A stretch of 64,000 nucleotides of DNA. Source: Heterobilharzia americana. Lineage: Eukaryota; Platyhelminthes; Trematoda; Strigeidida; Schistosomatidae. Numbering within the stretch: position 1 is the stretch's first letter; each line of letters begins with the position of its first letter. The notes beneath the pieces were generated by a model. The model ran no database searches. It worked only from the letters and a program-made list of their open reading frames with translations, and had not been told where the DNA came from. Both the position numbers and the translations under genes were made by a program. Shown here in pieces: positions 25,701 through 39,042 of this stretch. The stretch is from assembly GCA_944470555.2 (NCBI GenBank), contig OX104127.1, positions 41,467,934-41,531,933 on the forward strand, written 5' to 3'.

Positions 25701-28700
25701 TGATAAGATCTTCTGAATGACTTCAAAAGCATTTGGTGCCTTCAAAGTTACTGACAGACTATGGTTTGTTCATGTTGAAGCTTATCGATATGATGTATCT
25801 GTTACCTCGAGAAAACTCATACATTTTTAAGAAGTAAAGTTATTATATTATTTGTCCCATGGGTTCCTAATGGAACATAGGGATTCAGTGGCACGCTTCC
25901 ATTACACTCTGTTCTCTGCAGCCTTTTCAATCTCGCTCCACGACTGCCCATAACCTTTCATTTATTCCTCACACCATCTCCTCCATGTCACCCACACCTC
26001 GGACACCAAACACATCGTTTCCCCTTCGCATTCCACTCGACCACCTGGCCTGGCATGGCCTCACGCGTCATGTCACCAATCGGCCTTCTCAGTGTATTCC
26101 CAATCCAATCCATCCCCACTTTCTTTCTCTGCATATTTGTTGGGTGATAGGTTCTTGCCTCGTTAGTTCGTTCCCAGATTGACTTCCTTGTTGCTTATTC
26201 TTTCTCGCCATATGATCTCCATCTTCAGTATCGAGTGAGCGTAGGTGGCACTGTTGATGAATGTCTGTAGTTTGTAGGAAGTGCTTTTCGCGACGCACCA
26301 AGTCTCTCAACCATCATATAGAAACACTGACTAGACATTGGTATTGAAAATCTGGATCTTGTTCTTTGTCCTGAGTGCAGTAGATCTGCACACTGTTTAT
26401 TTCAGATTAGTGAAAGCCTGTCTTTCTTTCGCGATCGTGGTTTTGACATCCTCGTCTGTACCACCACCTGTAATTGAAACGATGCTGCCTCGGTAGGCAG
26501 GTAGGTAGGTAGGTGAAGGAGACTACTTCCTTTAGGTTTCTTCCGTTCATGGTGATAGGTCTCTTGTTGTTGTTGGTTGGTTATCTTCATCACCTCTGTC
26601 TTCTCTACATTCACTTGAAGTCCCATGTTCGCTGCCCTGCCTCTTCTGTCAACTTGTTAGTTTTCGCCTGTAGATCTTCAAGTTTGTGTGACATCAGATA
26701 CAAGCCATCGGCGAAATCCAAACCTTCTAGGTTCTTTCCTACTGTCCAGCGTATCCCCCTCTTCTCGCTCCTCACAGTTTGTTGCATGATCAAATCCACT
26801 ACAATCAGGAATATCATGGGTGATAGTAGACAGTCTTGTTTCACTCCTGTTACAGTCAAATCGACATCATTAAAGTATTATCAATTAGCCGATAATAAGC
26901 TCTAAGTTTGTATAAATGATATCCTGCTGATCACTAACCGAAACCACCGGGTGACCGCTGGTTCAAATCCGGCCGCGGTCCAAATTTTATCTCACCTTCA
27001 ATCATCACCCAGTACAAATAATTAAGAAGTCTGATAGTACTAAACCAAAATGAAGCAATTTAATACTGAGCTACCACCATTAGTTGTCATAAACTTGTCA
27101 TCTTGATTACTTTTGAAGCAATGAAAAAAAAATAATAATCATAAAATAACAGAAGCTTGGAGCGGGAGAAAACGATTTAGAATCAAAGTCTAGGCAAATA
27201 ATGGATTTATACTTTTAAAAAAAGTAACCAATCTGTCGGATAATTGAATTCGATAAAAGAGGGTTAGTGTTATCATATGATGATGTAGTTCTCTCTCTTA
27301 TCATCACATGGTTTCAGAAATAGTGAAACAAACAAATCGATCAATTTATATATTCAATCAAGATAGTGCTGACAATAGGTACCAAAATAAAACTCACTAC
27401 ATTTCACAGAATGATTATACAATATCTACAGTTATATATAAAAATTTACCTTTAGAATCGATATTTTTTAAACCTCCATAACGTTTCCAGTATGACCAAC
27501 AACCAGAGCATAAACGAGAATTACTGTTTGAACCCCATGCATACCACTGTGTGGAGTTCAGAACTGTGTAAAATGAAAAGAAAAGAAATAGGGAAAGTTG
27601 TAAAGTGTTTCCCTTCAGTGTTAATGGAATAACCAAAGGTGGGATACACATACCTGGTCTACCTCTGGACTAGAAACAAATAGAATGGAAAAACTCAACA
27701 GTTTACTTCCTTAATAATGAAACTTTTAAACAACAATAACAACCGTAAGGTAAATTATCAGTGTAGTAGGATAAGATAAATTTTCACACGATTAAAGGAA
27801 ACAACTTTCATAAAAAATATACGGGAAATTAACCAACTATGACTTGTCATATTTTTAAATAGTTTGTGTTAATTTATTATTGTTTGTCCCATGGGTTCCC
27901 ACTGGAACATAGACATTCAGTAACATGTCACCATTTCACTCTCTCCTCTGAAGTCTTTTACACACAGCTCCACCACTGCAAACAACCTTTCATTTCTTCC
28001 TCACACCATCTCCTCCATATCAACCTCACCTCCGACACCAAACTCCTCGTTTCCCCTTTGCGTTCCACTCGATGGCCTGGCACAGTCTAATGTGTGATGT
28101 CCCCAAATGGTCTTCTCAATGTATGCACAATCCAATCCAATCCAATCCATTCCATCTCCACTTTCTTCTTCTGCATACTCGTCGGACAATAGGTTCTTGC
28201 CTCGTTGCTTCGATGCCAGCAAACCAGAATTCCTACTTGCTTATTCTTATTATACTGGCCATATGATCTTCAGTGTCAGCATTGAGTGAGCGTATGCGGT
28301 AGCTGTAGATGATGTATGTGTGTAGTTGTTTGTTGGAAATGCTTTTCATAATGCGCCACCAAGTCTGTCAACCATCACATAGAGAGAAGCACTGACTTAC
28401 TTGACTGAATTAGTGTTGAAAATCTGGATGTTGTTCACGCTTTATGCTGAGTGGACTGGACTGGACTGGAGTGGAGTGGAGTGGTGTGCAAGGTGGTACA
28501 GTAGATCTGCACACTGTTTATTTCAGATTAATACAAGAAGGTGTGTCTTGCTGTCTTTCCGATGCTGGTTTTGATGTGCTCATCTGTGCCCGTACCACTG
28601 TATTGCCTGTAGTTGAAACGATGCTGTCTATGTGGGTGGGTAGGTAGGTAGGTGAAAGAGACTACTTCCTATAGGTTCCTCCCGTTCATCGTGATTAATG

Positions 28701-31700
28701 CTTATTGTTGTTGTTGATGTTGTTAGTTGAGTATCTTCATCACCTCTGTCTTCTCTGCATTCACCTGAAGTCCCGTCATCGCTACCCTGCCTCACCTCAC
28801 CTCACCTCCTCTGTTAACTTGTTAGTTTTCATCTGTAGATCTTCGAATTTGTGCTACAAGACATTAGACATAACTCATCATCGGCGAAATCCAAATCTTT
28901 TAGGGTCTCGTTAGTGTGAATTTTATGAATTTTAACTTTTGAAATAGACTATGAGGAGACTTATTAATTGGTTATTGTGTTCGGCCCAACTCGTTATCGA
29001 AGTTCAGATGATGAATACTAGTATCAATCATAGTTCTGTTAGTTATCGCAAAACTAGAGTGTATCTTTATATGCTGTGTAAAAAAAGACAGATGACTGTT
29101 GAAGCGAAATCGTAAGAAATCATTACAAATGTCAGTTTAGGCACCATGAAAGTATCTGTTTGTTTTGAATTATAGATCAAATTTGACAATTTCCAGCGAA
29201 ACTCTTCTTTTATGTTATCCAAAATGTGACTAGTGGTTGTCAGTCAGTCAGCATTAGAGTGGGACCTGGCATTACTGCGTAACGGTTTAAGTAATCTGCC
29301 ACACCTTACATCACCATGCATGGTCGACAGACATACACATGAGAGACAGGTAGGTAAAGGAGAACGCAATAAAGAAGTGGTAGGAAGTCGTAGTAAGAGA
29401 AGTGAAACAATAATGAAATTTAGTATGACGATAATGTGTAGGACCCACCTGGGTCGATGAGATCGATTCTCAACCATATCGCCTACAGTCTCCACCTGCT
29501 GAATTTGGTTATCACGTGAACCCCAAAACAGGAAGCCTACACTTTCCCCATACAACTCAGAGACCTCATGAATTGATGTCATGTTACAGTCTGGTTGCAC
29601 CTAACATTTTTGCAATCAAGCCTACTTCAGGTAATATTATTCAGTGGAGTAGGACTAGCAGTTATGAGTTGTGAAAATATAACTAGACATCAGAAGATAC
29701 CTTAATCTTTGCGAGATCCTCTTAGTCCATTCAAATTCATAGCACATGCGACTGTAAATTCGGACCCAGCCACGTGTATTTTAGTACTTGATCTTAAACT
29801 GAGACACAGGCAAGGTTAAGACAAGTAATTCAGTGGTTCACTGAGATAATCAAGTCTGATCAACATGTGCTGACAACAAACAGCTCTTAATCCGTCCTAT
29901 TAAGACAACTTTCAAATGATAACAACAAACAGAGTAGTTTCACAGCTTACACAACTTTGGGGATTTAACGTGTAATCCACGAAAGCAAAATATCTGCAGG
30001 TGAGTTAAGCTGTCACACAGCTTCAACCACGACTGATACAACAAGGATACTGAAAATGAATTACACTAAATAATCAACAAATTTATATTGAATAGGCTCA
30101 ATAACAACATACTAGTAGGTATTAAGTTCGATTTATTAGGTATAGACTAACGATATCCACCTTTAGTCATGCAAGATGAAGTACATTCAATCCAAGAACT
30201 AGTGGTTGGAATTTGAATACCAAAGTTACTAAGCTATCGATATAATTTGAAGCATATTAGTAGACCCTCAATGATATGTAATAGTTACATCACCCCATAA
30301 GAAGTAATAGAGAAAGTGGAGAAACCTCCAATTGGTGTAGTAAAATTAATTTTATTTATAAATCTCAACAAAAAACAATAATTATTAAATATTAGGAGAT
30401 TAAACTATTTCAAAGATAAAAGTAATCTCGATGGAATACAATATACTTAAAGCAAGTTTATAAGCATATTAACTTACATCCGCATCCTTCACATGGTCGA
30501 CTAACTTTATCTGTACCATGATACAAAACAGCTGGATTAGGTTTACTATAATTAGGAATGTAAACCTGTTTTAATTTATGTTCCTGAGCAGCTAGTTTAG
30601 TTCGACGTTGTCTAACATAACGATCAGTGGTTTTCCAAAAGTAATAAAGTTCAACAATTGATTTATGCGTTTTCCATGGTAAACAATCAGACAGTATATC
30701 TGTGAAAACCTTGGAATATTTATCCAATGCTTCTTCAAATATATGCGCTTCATTCGCAGACCAATCTTCCAACTGATCCCGATATATAACAGGTTGACCA
30801 CCTGGATAATGAGAAATAATATAAATACAATCAACTGATACATTGAATATCTTGAAGATTTCATAACGAAATCTCCAGAGGCATGCATGTGTCTAGTAGA
30901 GTGGAATGTAATTAGAGAAATCCATAATTCATATATGGTACTATATATGAAAAACGTACAACTTCTAGTACCTTACTAACTGTGATTTTCTCTTCTAAGA
31001 ATAAGAAACGATAGTAGCGAAGTATCAATTCTCCCTGCAGAGGATATCATTAGTATAAAACTTAAAAAGCAAACCTTGGGAATAAAGTTTTGCAAACAAG
31101 TACACTTCTAGTTACTAGACTGGGGATATTACCTACAGCATAGTAATTGACAGTCAACTCTTTAACTTACGTCAACTTCATCGATTTTTAAAAAACCTTC
31201 AACAACGTCAACCGAAAAGTTATTTGGCAGCTGCTGCTTCAACACTACCGTTTCAGTGACACAAACCTTCATCAACCTTATTCAACAGTGGCTACACACT
31301 ACGCTATATGGTGAATGCTACATGCCAACTGATTCACAATGGAAAGCACAGTGATGACTTCCAAGTGAAGTGAAGACAGGAGTAAGACAAGGTTGCAGCC
31401 TACTATCAACCATCATCTTCCTCATTGTGATCGACTAGACTGGATCATGCAACAAACCGTGAGAAGGTAGAATAAGGGCATACACTGGCTCGACCGACGA
31501 AAACACCCCAGAAAAAGATTTGGATTTCACCAACGATGATGAGTTATGTCTAATGTCTTGTAGCACAAACTCGAAGATCTACAGGTGAAAAGCAATAAGT
31601 TGACAGAGGAGGTGATGTGAGGTGAGGTGAGTTGAGGCACGGTAGCGATGACGGGACTTCAGGTGAATGCAGAGAAGACAGAGGTGATGAAGATACCCAA

Positions 31701-34700
31701 CCACTACCACCACCACAACCAACAACAAGCATCAATCACCATCAATGGGAGAAACCTATAGGAAGTAGTCTCTTTCACCTACCTACCTACCCACCCACAT
31801 AGACAGCATCGTTTCAACTACAGGCAATACAGTGGTACGGGCACAGATGAGCACATCAAAACCAGCATCGGAAAGACAGCAAGACACACCTTCTTGTATT
31901 AATCTGAAATAAACAGTGTGCAGATCTACTGTACCACCTTGCACACCACTCCACTCCACTCCAGTCCAGTCCAGTCCACTCAGCATAAAGCGTGAACAAC
32001 ATCCAGATTTTCAACACTAATTCAGTCAAGTAAGTCAGTGCTTCTCTCTATGTGATGGTTGACAGACTTGGTGGCGCATTATGAAAAGCATTTCCAACAA
32101 ACAACTACACACATACATCATCTACAGCTACCGCATACGCTCACTCAATGCTGACACTGAAGATCATATGGCCAGTATAATAAGAATAAGCAAGTAGGAA
32201 TTCTGGTTTGCTGGCATCGAAGCAACGAGGCAAGAACCTATTGTCCGACGAGTATGCAGAAGAAGAAAGTGGAGATGGAATGGATTGGATTGGATTGGAT
32301 TGTGCATACATTGAGAAGACCATTTGGGGACATCACACATTAGACTGTGCCAGGCCATCGAGTGGAACGCAAAGGGGAAACGAGGAGTTTGGTGTCGGAG
32401 GTGAGGTTGATATGGAGGAGATGGTGTGAGGAAGAAATGAAAGGTTGTTTGCAGTGGTGGAGCTGTGTGTAAAAGACTTCAGAGGAGAGAGTGAAATGGT
32501 GACATGTTACTGAATGTCTATGTTCCAGTGGGAACCCATGAGACAAATAATAATAGTACTCATATCTCACGTTCTCCATGTGATCGCAATTAAAATAAGG
32601 GCAATTACACGCAATAATGAGACATAGCTAAGAGAATCCTCTAAGGTGATCATTTTGGAAAAAGATGTGACTGAACATAAGCTATACACTAAAGGCCTGA
32701 GAAATCATAATTGAATTCTCTGTTGAGGTTTGATAATAAACTTCGGCTAATTGGTTTAGGGAGATGATGGGTTCTGGTATCGCTCCTTCAACCCAGGTAG
32801 TATCACTAGGCCTTATGCAATAGGTATGGCTCTTTATCAACTGTACAAATGTGCATAAAGTTGCTGAGTGCAATTCGACTCAAAATAAACTTGTTTTCAT
32901 TCAATATATATAAAAGGTGAAAGATGGTTGTTTTCAAGCCCATATCATAATTATAGGATTCATCCTTATTTGGAAATCTTACGCAATAACGATATAGCGT
33001 TGATTAGTTCTGTGACTCGATTCGTTTACAGGTTCAATGAGTATCCGGTATACCCTTTTATAAATATGCAATAGAATATTTATCCACAGGATACTAGACA
33101 CCTAAATTGAATCGATTTTTCTTTGTCATTACTAATCCACACACACACACACACATACGCACACACATACATCACATAATGCAATTCACCTATGAATACA
33201 TACGTGTATGTATGTGTGTATGTGTACAGACACATACGTGGTATATGCAGAAAAGTATTGATGAACTTTACTTCAGGTCACGAAAACAAGTTAGATTAAG
33301 AGGAAAAGCAAATAATCAAAACTCTTTCAAAAAAAAATAGCTTTTAAGCAACCCGAATAAAAGATAGTGAAGTGGTCATCACTACTACATATAAATAAAT
33401 AACTATTCAGCAACAATGAAATCTCAAGAAGAAGAATAATTGATAATAAACTAACCAGGCAATAGAAGATTTATTGCTTTATTTAAATCATAATTTGCTT
33501 CATGTAGAATATCATGAGCATGTTGTCGAGTAATATCTCGTCCAGCTGCAGCTGCTGCACTTAACAAAAGAGGTTGTCTAGCTGATGATGAAGTGTCATG
33601 AGCACGACCATATGTACCCACAGCTCTAGCTAACACACAAAACATATCGATTTCTTGATCAGTTAATGAATGTGAAGGCGACCATACCAATTCTTCATGA
33701 ATTTCAGCTAATCGGGTATCTTCTGATTCTGTATTTAATGAAAAAAATAAATTTTCACTTATTTTTTTTAAAAATTTAGCTGCTATTCGTGTATGTATTA
33801 TGATACTATGACTAATAGATAAAGACAATATATAGGTAACAAGTTTGTCAAGAAAGTTGAGGTAAAGCTACAGGTTCAAAGTACTCTGTTATTTTTCAAA
33901 TTAATACTTTCAGATCATTTGCTATTAGGGTTTCTGAAAACGATTTTCTCAGCGACACTGATTGAACAAGTATCACCAAGAATTTCAGTGCATATTGGTT
34001 TTTTATTATTATTATTAAGTAATCAGCAATAACCATTTCGATCGAAAAGCGCTATATATCTATTTACTGATAGACGGGCAGACAGATAGTCAGTCAGTCA
34101 ACGTAGGACCTCATATACAAGTGGATCGGTTCACAATTTGCCATACTTCAAAGTAGTATGCAAGGAATAGGTGGATAGAAACAGATTGATATCAGAGAGG
34201 AAAAATTTCAATGGGAGGAGAAAGGATTTGAAAATAATGGTCAATGAAAATGCTAAGGCTTTGGAACAGGTTGAAGGGTGAATACATTTGCGTCATTGTG
34301 ACCGATTTTCATCCATGTCACAAAAGATCTCTAATCATTGATTTCTATCGTTTCAAGAACTCCAATCAAGTACTCTACACCTCCTTACAAGTTTAAGATC
34401 AGGAGTGAGAGATTTCATAGAGTGGTGCCACATCTTGGTTTGGCGACGCAACCTAATCCCGTATCGACTAACATACGAAGTAGAGGTAGGTAGTGGGTTG
34501 GCAATTGCAACACATGTCCAACGGATCTAATTCGGTGAAGGTTTACAACTTCTTTGACCGCCTTCCTTTTCTTGCCTAGTACTTTCCACCTAACGTCGAC
34601 ATTGCTCATATAGTGATTCCACTATACATAAACAATGCAACGAAGACGCCTATATTCAAAAACTTGCAACTACTTCACGTCATCTAATGTCAACAGTCAT

Positions 34701-37700
34701 GTAAAAGGACAGAACGGACTGCAGGGCAGTATACTAGTCCTTTAACAGGTACTCGGATATCTCATCAGTCAACGCCATAGATGATGTGAATTGGTAAATA
34801 CTAAACTGGACTTCAGTATTCGATCTGAGACTTCGTCAGCAACCAGCCTATTCGGGCTGATGCAACTCCCCAAGCAAGTGAAGTGGTCAACGCATTCTAA
34901 CACTCCCTCCCCTATCTTTAAACTGGGAGTAGTTGTGGACCAGTTTTGAAGGACTACTTTACAGTTGTCAGGTGCGAAATGCTTGCCAAACATATACAGG
35001 TTTCTGACCAAGGAGTTCAGAAGACATTCTGTTTTATCAATGTCTTCACTTAACAGGATAGAGTCATTTGCATACTTTAAGCCAGTCAGATGGCATCCCC
35101 TGTCCTACAGCTGAGCACATTAAAAACTACAATAACATTATCAATAATAACCTATAACAATAGTATTAATAATGATATTATTCAAAAAATTACTTGATTT
35201 CAGTAAGCACTGAATCTCAGACTGATGATCTGATCCGATTCTCATTGAACCTCGATCTTCTTGTAGAGTTTTCAAATTAGGATCATATATAAGTTTGTAG
35301 TAAAAAGCCTCATCTCTAGCCAGATAGTTTGTTAGTGGTTCTGCATCATTATGTAGTGTAACAGAGCATTTGCCTACAAAATAAACAATAACATTGAGTA
35401 TACATACAACAATGCACCCAGACGAAGTAGAAATTGATCACTGAACCATAAAACAATACCTATATTCATGTTAGATGGTTAGAGGCAATCGTATTTTGAA
35501 TGAAATATTCAGGATATATAAGAAACTTGGCATCGTTAAAGATCATCATATAACTGGAAGGTTGATAAGTAGATCGGTTATATATATCATGACTATACTT
35601 AAGTTTGTATATGTGTACTTGGATAAGTGAAACCTTATGTTGACTGCTCCTAAAGGCTTTTCAATAGAATACGGGGGTTTAGATTTGTGAAATCAACTGC
35701 TTCAAAATATCCAGCTGTTATCATTAAGTATTGTTGAAGATTTACAAATAAGAAAGTTTTTATAGGAATACGCGTCTGCTTATTAGCTAAAGTACTTTAC
35801 TTTCGGTTCATACACCCCAAATCGTATCCTATTCTACCTTCTTCGGTATGATATTATCCTAAGACGTAAAACAACACAAGATGTGGCTAATAGCCTGATA
35901 CACGAAAACTGTTCCATATATATGAATTTTATTGATTAGTCAATTGAACAGTTCGAATGAATCAATAGATGTGGTGCAACAAGGGTATATCTAAGTGAAG
36001 AACTCACAAAACAGCAGTGACCGAAGTATTCAACAAAAAATTGTAACCTAAATATTAAATATCGATTTTTTTTGGGAGTAAATCCAAACAAATAATGATC
36101 ATTTTCCAGTATTCATCTGAGAACAGAAGATGAAAAATGAACACTTATTGATCTACTGTAATCACATGACCATTCAATGTTGATAGTCGATTACACCCAA
36201 TATTAAACATTATCACCCCCACATAAACATGAAGAACTGAGAATAGTGCATTTGTCCTGGAACAATCTTCTTTGATGATATTTGGAGATAAACCACTTAA
36301 GAGTGGTCTAAGATAAAACAACTGATGTGCGTTTTTCAACAGCATGAAATCATCATAAAGGGAATGGAGTAACAAAATGATTACTGTATGGTGATCAATT
36401 GGTCTACAAGCTCCTCTGGTACCAAATCACTTGTAGATTCAATGAAAATTTGCAAATTACTGTAGTACAATACCACAAACAAAATATGAAAAATTATTAT
36501 CCTACAAAACGGAATCATTTTTAGAGAAAGTCTCTCAACGAGTACAAATCGTTTAGAACATTACATGCCACTGACATGGAGACTTGAACGGTAACCTTTC
36601 CACAACAATTCAGATGTAGCATTTTCTATTTTCATAGACCAAACTCAATTAGCACTCACACTTTATCACGTTAGAAGTGAAAATGACTTTCTTCAATTAT
36701 TATTATATTATTATTTTTCCCTTAGGCTCCTAATGGAACATAGGGATTCAGTAGCACACCTCCATTACACTCTGTTCTCTACAGCCTTTTCAATCTCGCT
36801 CCACGACTGCCCAGAAGCTCTCATTTATTCCTCACACCATCTCCTCCATGTCACCCTCACCTCGGACACCAAACTCGTCGTTTCCCCTTCGGATTCCACT
36901 AGACCACCTGGCCTGGCCTGGCATGGCCTCATGCGTCATGTCACCAATCGGCCTTCTCAGTGTATTCCCAATCCAATCCATCCCCACTTTCTTCTTCTGC
37001 ATACTCGTTGGACAATAGGTTCTTGCCTCGTTAGTTCGTTCCCAGATTGACTTCCTTGTTGTTTATTCTTTCTCGCCATATGATCTCCATCTTCAGTATC
37101 GAGTGAGCGTAGGTGGCACTGTTGATGAATGCCTGTAGTTTGTTGGAAATGCTTTTCGCGACGTACAAAGTCTCTCAACCACATAGCTGCACTTACTTGA
37201 CTGAATTGGTATTGAAAATCTGGATCTTATTCTTTGTGCTGAGTAGAATGGAGCAGATCACCACACTGATTTCAGTTTAGTGAAAGCCTGTCTTGCTTTC
37301 CTGATCGTGGTTTTGACATCCTCATCTGTGCCCGTACCACTGTATTGCCTGTAGTTGAAACGATGCTGTCTATGTAGGTGAGTAGGTAGGTAGGTAGGTG
37401 AAAGAGACTACTTCCTATAGGTTCCTCTCGTTCATCGTGATTAATGCTTGTTGTTGTTGTTGCTGTTGCTGGTGGTGGTGGTGGTTGGGTATCTTCATCA
37501 CCTCTGTCTTCTCTACGTTCACCTCAAGTCCCGTCATCGCTACCCTGCCTCACCTCACCTCACCTCAGCTCACCTCCTCTATCAACTTATTACTTTTCAC
37601 CTGTAGATCTTCGAGTTTGTGCTACAAGACATTAGACATAAACCATCACTGTTGGCGAAATCCAAATCTTTTTCTGGGGTCTTTTCGTCGGTCGAGCCAG

Positions 37701-38995
37701 TGTATACCCCTATTCTACCTTCTCACGGTTTGTTGCATGATCCAGTCTAGTCGATCACAATGAGGAAGATGATGGGTGATAGTAGGCTGCAACCTTGTCT
37801 TACTCCTGTCTTCTCTTCAAAGGCGTCACTGAGCTTACCACTGTGGACTTTCGTCAATGTTTCATATTTATTCCTTTGTAACACAGCAATTGTTCAATTT
37901 TAGATCGAAAAGAAAACTTTACATACTCTGAAACTCACTGACCAAGTACCGTAAAACTTCGCATAAATCTGAAGAATCTACCTAATCACTGAAGAAAAAA
38001 AATACCTGGAGTATCCTAAGAATCTGGCTTAGTTTTTACCCCGCAGACTTGCCTTATTCAAAGCTATATAACTTCTTATCTTCACATAAGCTTGAATAAC
38101 TGAACCATTTCATTTCTGAATGCAGTTCAGAAAAATACATATTCAAAGAAATATGAATTGGATCAAGAATGTGAACGTACACAAAACCTAGATTGGACGT
38201 TCAATGTTGATTTATTTAAACAATTCAAAACACTTTATTCCACTGAACAAGTTGTAAAGTCATACAATGAGCAGAAGGAATAACAAAATTAACCGATTTA
38301 GATTTTTTTGTTTTAGTAAATAAATGACGATGATACAAGTTAATAAACATAGTATTATCACAATTTCTATAATTTACCCCTAATATGAGTAGCCGGTAGA
38401 CATTCAATTTGCCGTGAAAGAAATAATTCTCGATGTTTGAGTTGATGTTTTTGTAATTCAGTGATCCCAATGGTGGAGCGTTTGGAAGTCTCTTTTGAGA
38501 TTACATTTGACTGAGTTGTTTCATTTGAGCATTCATCATCATAATCATCATCACTTCCATCTGTAGAGGAAATAAAAATAGTTTGAAATATTCCAGATAA
38601 TTTCTACTAAACTAATGGAATACTTACAGAATTACAGTGTGTGCCAAGTTTTTCTATATCAATAAACGGATTCGTATCACTCAATTATAGTTTGAACGAT
38701 GTTTTTCTGTCAGAAATTAAACTGTATCAATGTCAACCTGATACAGCGTCACAACACACGGACTAATAACAGAATTAAAGTAACCTAAGTGGTGTACGTG
38801 GCCCAGATCAAACAATCAGAAGTGAAACGCTGGGATACCAATATAGGACTTGAATGATAATGCGATGATATACTTCACCTAATTCATTAAACATGTCAAC
38901 AATTTTTATGCCTACATGATCACTCTAATGATACGCCATAGTGGTAGCTTCATCAGTCGCTAAGTTCTCTCTCTCTCCCTCCTTCTCTCTCTCTC

Positions 38996-39042
<47 letters not shown>

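Noticed and set aside
30592..30888. Alternative minus-strand frame over the SANT exon
   Set aside because: It overlaps the exon in another frame and runs into the intron; the SANT homology is in the other frame.
38225..38470. Minus-strand open frame over the BAH exon
   Set aside because: Wrong frame: the [11 protein letters not shown] motif reads in the adjacent frame with proper splice sites.
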